64,000 bases of DNA from Piscinibacter lacus (lineage in GTDB: Bacteria; Pseudomonadota; Gammaproteobacteria; Burkholderiales; Burkholderiaceae_C), in contig NZ_JAERRA010000001.1 in NCBI RefSeq assembly GCF_016735685.1, positions 992,001 through 1,056,000 of the forward strand, in the 5' to 3' direction. Positions 35,377 through 42,480 of this stretch are shown here, piece after piece (the first letter of the stretch is position 1; the number at the start of each line of letters is the position of its first letter). Both the position numbers and the translations under genes were made by a program. The notes under the pieces are model-generated. The model did not search any database. It saw nothing but the letters and a program-made list of their open reading frames with translations, and was not told the origin of the DNA.

Positions 35377-35470
35377 CGGGGCTGCGTTTCAGCTTGCACT
35401 GCGGGAGGCCCGGGGCCCTCGGCGGCGCGAGGGGCGCCCGGGCCGGCCGCGAACGGCGCTTCACACCCTC

Positions 35471-35830
35471 TCAGGCTTCGGGCCGCGTCGCGATCCACAG
35501 GCCGACCGTGGCGCAGGCCAGCGGCGGCAGCACGGCCCAGGCGCCGCGCTCGCGCAGCATCCAGGCGCCCAGCAGGGCGCTGCTCAGCAGCAGGCCCAGG
35601 GCCAGGCGCTTGGCCGGCCGGGCGATGGCGCCGCGCTCGCGCCAGCGGCGCAGGTTGGGGCCCAGGCGGGGATGGTCCAGCAGCCACTGCTCCCAGACCG
35701 GGTTGGCCTTGGCGAAGCAGGCGGCGGCCAGCAGCACGAAGGGCGTGGTCGGCAGCAGGGGCAGCACCAGGCCGACGAGGCCCAGGGCCAGCGCGATCAG
35801 GCCGACGGCGAGCAGCAGGCCGCGCTTCAT
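35471..35830 (-). CDS. YbaN-family (DUF454) inner-membrane protein
   Basis: The 119-residue protein has three to four membrane segments and the family signature VLPLLPTTPFVLLAAACFAK followed by LLDHPRLGPNLRRWRERGAI, typical of DUF454/YbaN. Function is unknown in all members I know of. It begins with ATG at 35828-35830, 57 bases downstream of the mpl stop on the same strand, and may be the last gene of that transcript. Confidence 0.88.
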   Translation of the reverse strand: MKRGLLLAVGLIALALGLVGLVLPLLPTTPFVLLAAACFAKANPVWEQWLLDHPRLGPNLRRWRERGAIARPAKRLALGLLLSSALLGAWMLRERGAWAVLPPLACATVGLWIATRPEA

Positions 35831-35887
35831 TGCAGCACCGGCGCGGCCGACCTGCGCTGCGCCCGGCCGGCCGGCCGGCCGCGCCGC

Positions 35888-37282
35888 TCAGGCCGCGCCA
35901 TCGCGCGCCAGGGCCTGCAGCAGCAGGCCGTGGATGCCGCCGAAGCCGCCGTTGCTCATGCACAGCAGGTGGTCGCCGGGCCGTGCGGCGCGCGCGATGC
36001 GCTGCACCAGGCCCGGCACGTCGCCGACGACGAGGGCGCGATCGCCCAGCGGCGCCAGCGCCTCGGCCGCATCCCAGTCCAGGCCGCCGCTGTGGCAGAA
36101 GGCCAGGTCGGCTTCCTCCAGCGCCCAGGGCAGTTGGGATTTCATGGTGCCGAGCTTCATGGTGTTCGAGCGCGGCTCGAAGATGGCCAGGATGCGGGCC
36201 TCGCCGACCTTGCGGCGCAAGCCGTCCAGCGTGGTGCGGATGGCCGTGGGGTGGTGCGCGAAGTCGTCGTAGACGGCAATCTCGCCGCCGCCGCGCGGCA
36301 CCGTGCCGCGCAGCTCCAGGCGGCGCTTCACGCTCTGGAAGCTGCCGAGCGCGGCGCAGGCCGCCTCGGGCGCCACACCGGCGGCCTCGGCCGCGGCGAT
36401 GGCGGCCAGGGCATTGAGCTGGTTGTGCTCGCCCAGCAGGCCCCATTCGACCCGGCCGGTCTGGCGGCCCGAGCGCAGCACGTCGAAGGCATGCGGCTCG
36501 CCGCGGGCGCGCCAGCCGGGCGCGTCGCCGCGCACGCCGAAGCGCTGCACCTCGCTCCAGCAGCCGCGCGCCAGCACGCGCTCCAGTCCGGCTTCGCGCG
36601 CATTCACCACCAGCCGGCCGCTGGCGGGCACGGTACGCACCAGGTGGTGGAACTGGGTCTCGATGGCGGCCAGGTCCGGGAAGATGTCGGCGTGGTCGAA
36701 CTCCAGGTTGTTCAGCACCGCGGTGCGCGGCCGGTAGTGCACGAACTTGCTGCGCTTGTCGAAGAAGGCGGTGTCGTACTCGTCGGCCTCGATCACGAAG
36801 GGCGTCTGCGGGCCGACCGTGCCCAGCCTGGCGGAGACGCCGAAGTTCTGCGGCACGCCGCCGACCAGGAAGCCAGGCGCCATGCCGGCCTGCTCCAGGA
36901 TCCAGGCCAGCATCGAGGTGGTGGTGGTCTTGCCATGGGTGCCCGCCACGGCCATCACATGGCGGCCGGCCAGCACCTCTTCGGCCAGCCACTGCGGGCC
37001 GCTGGTGTAGCGGGCGCCGGCATCGAGGATGGCTTCCATCAGCGGGAAGGCCCCCGGCCGGGCGCGCGAGACCACATTGCCGATGACGAAGACATCGGGC
37101 TTCAGGTCGAGTTGCTCGGCGCCATAGCCCTCGATCAGGCCGATGCCCAGGGCACGGAGCTGTTCGCTCATCGGCGGGTAGACGCCGGCGTCGCAGCCGG
37201 TCACGCGGTGGCCGGCCTCGCGGGCCAGGGCGGCCAGGCCGCCCATGAAGCTGCCGCAGATGCCGAGGATGTGGAGATGCAT
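35888..37282 (-). CDS. mpl: UDP-MurNAc:L-Ala-gamma-D-Glu-meso-DAP ligase
   Basis: Mpl attaches recycled tripeptide to UDP-MurNAc in the cytoplasm, bypassing de novo steps of peptidoglycan synthesis; it acts downstream of AmpD, which is also in this window. The 464-residue protein has MHLHILGICGSFMGGLAALA, the ATP loop AGTHGKTTTTSMLAWIL, NLEFDHADIF and the C-terminal Mur ligase part with DFAHHPTAI. The start at 37280-37282 is chosen over the longer frame. A -10-like TAGAAT (37293-37298 on the minus strand) lies ten bases before the ATG and would give a leader of only a few bases. Confidence 0.95.
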   Translation of the reverse strand: MHLHILGICGSFMGGLAALAREAGHRVTGCDAGVYPPMSEQLRALGIGLIEGYGAEQLDLKPDVFVIGNVVSRARPGAFPLMEAILDAGARYTSGPQWLAEEVLAGRHVMAVAGTHGKTTTTSMLAWILEQAGMAPGFLVGGVPQNFGVSARLGTVGPQTPFVIEADEYDTAFFDKRSKFVHYRPRTAVLNNLEFDHADIFPDLAAIETQFHHLVRTVPASGRLVVNAREAGLERVLARGCWSEVQRFGVRGDAPGWRARGEPHAFDVLRSGRQTGRVEWGLLGEHNQLNALAAIAAAEAAGVAPEAACAALGSFQSVKRRLELRGTVPRGGGEIAVYDDFAHHPTAIRTTLDGLRRKVGEARILAIFEPRSNTMKLGTMKSQLPWALEEADLAFCHSGGLDWDAAEALAPLGDRALVVGDVPGLVQRIARAARPGDHLLCMSNGGFGGIHGLLLQALARDGAA

Positions 37283-37394
37283 GGTGCGAAAGATTCTAGG
37301 AGTCGGCCCCGTCCGGCCCGGCGGGCACCGCCCGGTGCAGCCCTCCCCCCATGCAAAGCCCGGGCCGCGCGCAGGCGGCCCGGCGGCGGCGCGC

Positions 37395-38723
37395 TCAGCC
37401 GCGCAGCGCCTCGCCCGCGGCGGCCACGGTGGCGGCGATGTCCCCGGCCGTGTGGGCCGCGCTGACGAAGCCGGCCTCGTAGAGCGCGGGCGCCAGGTAG
37501 ACGCCGCGGTCCAGCATGCCGTGGAAGAAGGCATTGAAGCGCGGGCCGTCGGTGGCCATCACCTCGGTGTAGTTCTGCGGCAGGCCGCCGGGGTGGGCGC
37601 TGAAGTCCTGCTCGGGCTTGGGGAAGAAGAAGCCGAACATGCCGCCTTCGCAGTCGCCGACCATGGGCACGCCGGCCGCGCGGGCCGCGCCCGTCAGGCC
37701 TTCGACCAGCTCGCGCGTGCGCGCCGTCAGCGCCTCGAAGAAGCCCGGGCGCTGGATCAGCTTCAGCGTCGCCAGGCCGCAGGCGGTGGCCACCGGGTTG
37801 CCGCTGAGCGTGCCGGCCTGGTAGACCGGGCCCAGCGGCGCCAGCTTGCCCATCACCTCTTTCGAGCCCGCGAAGGCCGCCAGCGGCATGCCGCCGCCGA
37901 TGACCTTGCCGAAGACGCTCACATCCGGCGCGAAGCCGGGCAGGGCCTTGGCATAGATCGACTGGGCGCTGCCGAGCGCCACGCGGAAGCCGCTCATCAC
38001 CTCGTCGAAGACCAGCAGCGCGCCGTGCTGCGTGCACAGCCGCCGCATGGCCTGCACGAAGGGCAGGCTGGCGCGGACGAAGTTCATGTTGCCGGCGATG
38101 GGCTCGACCATCACGCAGGCGATCTCGGCGCCGTGCGCGGCGAAGGCGGCTTCCAGCGCGGCCACGTCGTTGTAGGGCAGCACGAGGGTGTGCTGCACCA
38201 CCTCGGCCGGCACGCCGGCGCTGGTCGGGAAGCCGAAGGTCGCCAGGCCCGAGCCGGCCTTGACCAGCAGCGCATCGGCATGGCCGTGGTAGCAGCCCTC
38301 GAACTTGATCAGCTTGCTGCGGCCGGTGGCGCCGCGCGCCAGGCGGATGGCGGTCATCGCCGCCTCGGTGCCGCTGGAGACCAGGCGCACCTGCTCGGCG
38401 CTGGGCACGAGCTTGAGGATTTCCTCGGCCAGTTCGATCTCGCGCTCGGTCGGCGCGCCGTAGCTGAAGCCCTCCAGCACGGCGCGCTGCACGGCCTCGA
38501 CCACCTCGGGGTGGCCGTGGCCCAGGATCATCGGACCCCAGGAGCCTATGTAGTCGATGTAGCGCTTGCCGTCGGCGTCGAAGATGTAGGCGCCCTGGGC
38601 CCGCTGGATGAAGCGCGGCGTGCCGCCCACCGCGCGGAAGGCGCGCACGGGCGAGTTCACGCCGCCGGGGATGACGCGCTGGGCGCGTTCGAAGAGTTCG
38701 GTGTTGCGGCTCATCGGATCCAT
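37395..38723 (-). CDS. hemL: Glutamate-1-semialdehyde 2,1-aminomutase
   Basis: HemL makes 5-aminolevulinate from glutamate-1-semialdehyde using PLP, an early step of heme synthesis. The 442-residue product has [70 protein letters not shown] and the PLP-lysine motif [14 protein letters not shown]. Two in-frame ATG codons, at 38723 and 38714, are possible; the second gives the more typical MSRNTEL start. It lies 59 bases downstream of the thiD-like gene on the same strand. Confidence 0.96.
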   Translation of the reverse strand: MDPMSRNTELFERAQRVIPGGVNSPVRAFRAVGGTPRFIQRAQGAYIFDADGKRYIDYIGSWGPMILGHGHPEVVEAVQRAVLEGFSYGAPTEREIELAEEILKLVPSAEQVRLVSSGTEAAMTAIRLARGATGRSKLIKFEGCYHGHADALLVKAGSGLATFGFPTSAGVPAEVVQHTLVLPYNDVAALEAAFAAHGAEIACVMVEPIAGNMNFVRASLPFVQAMRRLCTQHGALLVFDEVMSGFRVALGSAQSIYAKALPGFAPDVSVFGKVIGGGMPLAAFAGSKEVMGKLAPLGPVYQAGTLSGNPVATACGLATLKLIQRPGFFEALTARTRELVEGLTGAARAAGVPMVGDCEGGMFGFFFPKPEQDFSAHPGGLPQNYTEVMATDGPRFNAFFHGMLDRGVYLAPALYEAGFVSAAHTAGDIAATVAAAGEALRG

Positions 38724-38782
38724 CGGTTCAGAAGGGGCAGCGCGGCCGGTGGCATGCGGCGCCGCCGGCCGGCTGCTCGGTC

Positions 38783-39808
38783 TCAGTGCATGCGGCGCTT
38801 GGGCGGCGGCTCGCCATCGGCCGGCAGGCCGGGGCCTCGTGCGGGGGCAGTGTCTTCGCCCTCGGCCCCGGCTTCGCCTTCGGGGTCTTCCTCGGGCAGG
38901 GCCCAGAAGAAGCGGTCGGGCACGACGCCGCCCATGCCGGGGCGGAAGCCGGCATCGAGCGACTGGTCGAGGAAGTTCAGCGCCTCGCCCACCGCCAGGT
39001 GCAGGTCCTGGCCGGCGGCCAGCAGCGAGGCCAGGGCGGCCGACAGGGTGTCGCCGGCGCCGACGAAGCTGGTGTCGAAGCGCTCGAACTTCTCGCCGGT
39101 GATCGCGCCCTGCGGCGAGGCCAGCACGTTGTCCATCCAGCCTTCGCTGCCGGGCTCGCCGGGCTGGGCGCCGCGGCTGGGCGGCAGCGCGATGCCGGTC
39201 ACCAGCACATAGGGCGTGCCCTTCTCGGCGGCGGCCACGGCCAGTTCGCGGGCCGAGGGCGCGCGCTCGTTGTCCCAGTCGGGCAGCAGCAGCTCGCCCA
39301 GGGCCTGCTGGCTGCCGACCAGCACCTCGGCGGCCGGCAGGATCAGGTCGCGGAAGCTCTCCAGGTAGGCCTGCAAGTCATCCTCGTCATCGAACCAGGT
39401 GATGGCCGGCAGGTGGGCGACCAGGGGCACGTCCGGGTAGTCGCTCAGCACCTCGGCGACAGCCGAGACGCCCTCGGCGCTGCCGAGGAAGCCGACCTTC
39501 CAGGCCGAGATCGTCACGTCCTCCAGGATGCTGCGGGCCTGCTCGACGATGGTGTCGGGCTCCAGGGCCTGGGATTCGAAGACCTCGGCCGTGTCGCGCA
39601 TCAGGATGGCGGTGATCACCGGCAGCGGGTGCGCGCCCATGGCGGTGATGGTCGCGACGTCGCCGCCGCTGCCGCCGGCACCGCTGGCATCGGCGGCGTT
39701 GAAGCTCATCACGCAGGCCGGCGGGGCGTCGGGATCGGTCTCCCCCGGTGCGCCCGGCGCGTCGGGGGCCTCCGGGCTCGGGGGGGCCTCGAACTTGGGT
39801 CGGCTCAT
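38783..39808 (-). CDS. ThiD-like hydroxymethylpyrimidine kinase
   Basis: The 341-residue protein belongs to the ribokinase fold group and is the variant usually called bifunctional hydroxymethylpyrimidine / phosphomethylpyrimidine kinase next to rubredoxin and hemL in Burkholderiales. It shows [19 protein letters not shown] in place of the canonical ThiD start, [11 protein letters not shown], and the catalytic C-terminal motif [16 protein letters not shown]. It diverges strongly from E. coli ThiD: there is a proline-rich N-terminal tail, an acidic DDEDD insertion and an acidic C-terminal tail, so the true substrate should be regarded as open. Start ATG is at 39806-39808. Its leader contains a strong intrinsic terminator. 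Confidence 0.8.
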   Translation of the reverse strand: MSRPKFEAPPSPEAPDAPGAPGETDPDAPPACVMSFNAADASGAGGSGGDVATITAMGAHPLPVITAILMRDTAEVFESQALEPDTIVEQARSILEDVTISAWKVGFLGSAEGVSAVAEVLSDYPDVPLVAHLPAITWFDDEDDLQAYLESFRDLILPAAEVLVGSQQALGELLLPDWDNERAPSARELAVAAAEKGTPYVLVTGIALPPSRGAQPGEPGSEGWMDNVLASPQGAITGEKFERFDTSFVGAGDTLSAALASLLAAGQDLHLAVGEALNFLDQSLDAGFRPGMGGVVPDRFFWALPEEDPEGEAGAEGEDTAPARGPGLPADGEPPPKRRMH

Positions 39809-39842
39809 GGTGGACAGCGCGCCACGGGGCGCTTCAGGCAAG

Positions 39843-39866
39843 AAAAAAGCCGGCCTTGGGGCCGGC
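39843..39866 (-). terminator. Intrinsic terminator inside the leader of the thiD-like gene
   Basis: On the minus strand GCCGGCC-CCAA-GGCCGGC is followed directly by TTTTTT, a textbook intrinsic terminator. It lies 34 bases before the thiD-like ATG and about 60 bases downstream of a minus-strand -10 box (TACAAT, 39934-39939). No gene on this strand lies between promoter and terminator, so it is either an attenuator or the end of a small RNA of about 85 bases. Confidence 0.8.
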
Positions 39867-39915
39867 GGACAGGAAGACGGGCCGGCGGGCCGGAAGCCGG
39901 TCGAGGGGCCGTCGA

Positions 39916-39939
39916 TACAATCAGGTTCGATTCATTGTA
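39916..39939. promoter_or_regulatory. Divergent -10 boxes rubredoxin / thiD-like
   Basis: TACAAT occurs on the plus strand at 39916-39921 and on the minus strand at 39939-39934, as the arms of a dyad with 12 bases between. The plus copy would start rubredoxin mRNA near 39928 with a leader of about 29 bases; the minus copy would start the thiD-like leader near 39927. -35 hexamers are weak on both sides. Confidence 0.5.
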
Positions 39940-39956
39940 GTGAGCGACCAAGCGCC

Positions 39957-40130
39957 GTGAGCGACCCTCAAACCTGGATGTGCCTGATCTGCGGCTGGAT
40001 GTACGACGAAGCCGCCGGTGACCCCGACCATGGCATTCCCCCCGGCACGCGCTGGGCCGATGTGCCGATGAACTGGGTCTGCCCCGAATGCGGGGCGCGC
40101 AAGGAAGATTTCGAGATGGTCCAGATCTGA
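39957..40130 (+). CDS. Rubredoxin
   Basis: Rubredoxin is a small cytoplasmic iron-cysteine electron carrier. The 57-residue product (GTG start, SDPQTWMCLICGWMYDEAA) has both metal-binding knuckles, CLICG and CPECG, and ends KEDFEMVQI as in other Burkholderiales. The ATG at 39978 would remove seven residues and is less likely. A six-codon reading frame starting at the GTG at 39940 ends in a TGA that overlaps the rubredoxin GTG. In relatives this gene precedes pilG-pilH-pilI-pilJ-pilL; here only divergent pilI/J/L-type genes follow. Confidence 0.93.
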   Translation: MSDPQTWMCLICGWMYDEAAGDPDHGIPPGTRWADVPMNWVCPECGARKEDFEMVQI

Positions 40131-40229
40131 GCGATCTCGGTCCCGCCGCAGCCTGAAGGTGCCGCGGCCCCGCCGGAGCGCGCCCCGCCCGGGCGCCTTC
40201 CTTCCCTCCCCCCGTCCCTCCGCCCGCCC

Positions 40230-40724
40230 ATGAGCGGTTCGCCGCCGTCCGACGCCGTGCCGAATCCGGTCGATGCCCCCTGCTGGCTGGCGGTCGAGGC
40301 CGGTGGCCATGGCCTGCTGCTGCCTGTCGAGCAAGTGACGGCCGTCCACCGCTGGCAGGCGCCGCAGCCCCTGCCCTGGGGGCTGGCGACGGCCTGGCTG
40401 GGCCTCGTCGAGCTGGACGGCCAAGCCTGCCTGGGGCTGGACCTGGGCGCCTGGCTGGGCGGCCCGCCGCTGGCCGGCCGGGTGGCCGAGCCGGTCTGGC
40501 TGAGCCTGCGGGCGGCCGGCTCCGACGCGCGCTGTGCCTGGGCGCTGGACCGCGTGGCGGGCCTGCGCAGCGCCCCTGAGCTGCCCCTGGCCGCGCAGGC
40601 CGCACCCGGCCCCTGGCCGCCCTTTGCCGGCCCCTGCCATCGCGATGCCCAGGGCCGCGGCTGGCAGGTGATCTGGCCCGAACGCATGCTGACCGACCCC
40701 CGCTACCTGGAGATCGCCGCGTGA
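40230..40724 (+). CDS. Divergent CheW-like (PilI-type) protein
   Basis: The 164-residue product resembles a single CheW domain. It has the expected beta-rich pattern: CWLAVEAGGHGLLLPVEQV, then WLGLVELDGQACLGLDLGAWL, which aligns with the GxxxLRGxxxPVxDLxxxLG core of CheW proteins, then a strand pair WLSLRAAGSDARCAWALDRV. The arginine and proline of the conserved LRG..IPV stretch are replaced (LDG..CLG). CheW proteins link receptors to CheA. Position after rubredoxin and before a PilJ-like gene supports a PilI origin. The 99 bases before it contain no response regulator gene. Its stop overlaps the next start (GTGA). Confidence 0.65.
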   Translation: MSGSPPSDAVPNPVDAPCWLAVEAGGHGLLLPVEQVTAVHRWQAPQPLPWGLATAWLGLVELDGQACLGLDLGAWLGGPPLAGRVAEPVWLSLRAAGSDARCAWALDRVAGLRSAPELPLAAQAAPGPWPPFAGPCHRDAQGRGWQVIWPERMLTDPRYLEIAA

Positions 40725-42460
40725 GCGAGCGTACGTCCCCCGCCGCAAGCCCGGGCATCCGTCGCCTGCCGCCGCCGCCGCGTCGCGCCCCGCGGCGCTT
40801 CTTCATGGGCCTGGCCGCCCTGGGCCTGATCGGCCTGCTGCTCTGCGCGGCCTTCGCGCTCAAGGGCCTGAACCTGCATGCCGACCTGCGGGTCGGCCTG
40901 GCCGAGTTGAGCGGCCGGGCCGAGGCCCTGCGCCTGCGCGTCGAGCGCGGCGAGGAAGAGGCCGCGCGGGCGGCCCTGGCCGAGCTGGGCCAGACCCTGG
41001 ACCCGCTGCTGCGCCTGGGCCTGCGCGGCCCGCAGGCCCAGGCGCTGGAGCGCCTGCGCGGCCGCGCCGACCGGCTCTTTCCCGTGGCGCAAGCCGCGTC
41101 CGCCCCCGCCGTGCAGGCCGAGCCGGCGGCCTCCGATCCGCCGGCCGAGGCAGCCGCTGCCCCGGCACCGGCCAGCGGCGAGGCCGCCGCCAGCAGCCCG
41201 CTTGAGCCGCCGGCCCGCGTCGCCGAGACCAGCCCCCCGCCCGCCCGCGCCGAAGCGGCCTTGCCGCCTGCGCGGTCCATGGCGGACTTCCTCGCCGTGC
41301 TGCGCGCCGAGCGCTTGCGTGTGGAGGCCATGCCGCCGCTGCCCTCCGAGCTGCTGGCGCTGGCCCTGATCTCGTTGCTGCTCGTGCTGGGCGGCCTGGG
41401 CGGCCGCGGCGCCGCCATCGGCCGCGAGCAGACCGAGCGGGCCGACCGTGCCGAGGCCTTGCAGGTCGAAGCCGAGGACCGCGCCCTGGCCCTGCGCCAG
41501 TCCGCCCATGAAAACGATCTGGCCCTGCGCCGCCTGGCGCCGCTGCTTCAGGCCCTGGGTGAGGGCGACCTGAGCCGGGTTCCGCCCCGAGAAACCGAAG
41601 ACCTGGCCAGCCGCCATGGGGCCCTGCTGGGCGAGGCCCTGGCCGAGCTGCGCCACCTGATCGCCCAGGTGCAGGAGGCGGCCGAGCGCGTGCTGCAGGG
41701 CCAGAGCCGCCTTCAGGCTGCGGTGGGCGGCTTGAAGGCGGGCGCCGACGAGCTGCACGCACTGCGCGCGGCGCAGGCCGCGCTGCATGCCCTGGACGGC
41801 CCGCTTGCCGCCCTGGGCGGCCCGGCCCGGGCCCTGCGCGAGTTGGTCCAGGCCTGGCCCGACACCCTGGCCGCCCTGCGTGCCCTGCTGGCGCGGCAGC
41901 AGGCGGCGGGCGAGCCGGCGCAGGCCCTGGTCCTGGCCCTGGAGGGTCTGCACGCCAGGCTGCAAGTGCTTCAGGCCGACCAGCAGGCGCTGAACGACTG
42001 GCGGGCCGAGGCCGGCCGGCTGGGCCTGAACGCCGCCCTGCAGATGGCCCAAGCCGCCGGGCGCCCTCCGGCCGCCCTGGCCCAGGACCTGCTCGAGGCC
42101 CTGGGCCGGGCCGACCGCCTGCTGCAACCCTGGCTGGACGCCCGCTCGGCCTTGAGCGCGCAAGTCGAGGCCCAGCTCGACCTGGCCCGCCGCCAGGCCC
42201 GCGCCCTGGGCGCCGAGCTGCCGGCGGACTTGCAGGCCCGGCTGCTCGCCAGCGAGGCCCTGGTCGCCGGCCTGCCCACCGATCTGGCCGAAGCCGCCAG
42301 CCCGGCGCAGCTTGAGCCGCTGCGCGAGGCCCTGGCCCGCAGCCTGCACGGCGCCGAGGCCCGCCAAGCCGAGCTGGACCAGGGCCTGCGCCTGATCCAG
42401 GACCTGGCCACCCAGGCTGAAGGCCTGCGGGCCGCAGTGACCCGCTTCCGGGCCCCCTGA
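40721..42460 (+). CDS. Divergent PilJ-like chemoreceptor with degraded signalling tip
   Basis: The 579-residue protein starts at a GTG overlapping the previous stop. It has two membrane segments (about residues 28-48 and 210-230), an extracytoplasmic part with a helical stretch and an alanine/proline-rich linker, and a long helical cytoplasmic domain. Residues 424-470 (LNDWRAEAGRLGLNAALQMA and onward) align with the receptor hairpin tip whose consensus is NxLALNAAIxAAxAGExGRGFAVVA: LGLNAAL is kept but AGE-GRGF is replaced by AAGRPPAAL. It is about 100 residues shorter than Pseudomonas PilJ (682). Likely a receptor that no longer controls a kinase in the usual way. Confidence 0.6.
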   Translation: MSERTSPAASPGIRRLPPPPRRAPRRFFMGLAALGLIGLLLCAAFALKGLNLHADLRVGLAELSGRAEALRLRVERGEEEAARAALAELGQTLDPLLRLGLRGPQAQALERLRGRADRLFPVAQAASAPAVQAEPAASDPPAEAAAAPAPASGEAAASSPLEPPARVAETSPPPARAEAALPPARSMADFLAVLRAERLRVEAMPPLPSELLALALISLLLVLGGLGGRGAAIGREQTERADRAEALQVEAEDRALALRQSAHENDLALRRLAPLLQALGEGDLSRVPPRETEDLASRHGALLGEALAELRHLIAQVQEAAERVLQGQSRLQAAVGGLKAGADELHALRAAQAALHALDGPLAALGGPARALRELVQAWPDTLAALRALLARQQAAGEPAQALVLALEGLHARLQVLQADQQALNDWRAEAGRLGLNAALQMAQAAGRPPAALAQDLLEALGRADRLLQPWLDARSALSAQVEAQLDLARRQARALGAELPADLQARLLASEALVAGLPTDLAEAASPAQLEPLREALARSLHGAEARQAELDQGLRLIQDLATQAEGLRAAVTRFRAP

Positions 42461-42480
42461 AGCCGGTCGGCCCCGAGCCC

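Noticed and set aside
40131-40229. Remnant of a response regulator gene between rubredoxin and the pilI-like gene
   Set aside because: The 99 bases in all frames show no DD, LxxDxxMP or KP motif; the sequence is simply C-rich.
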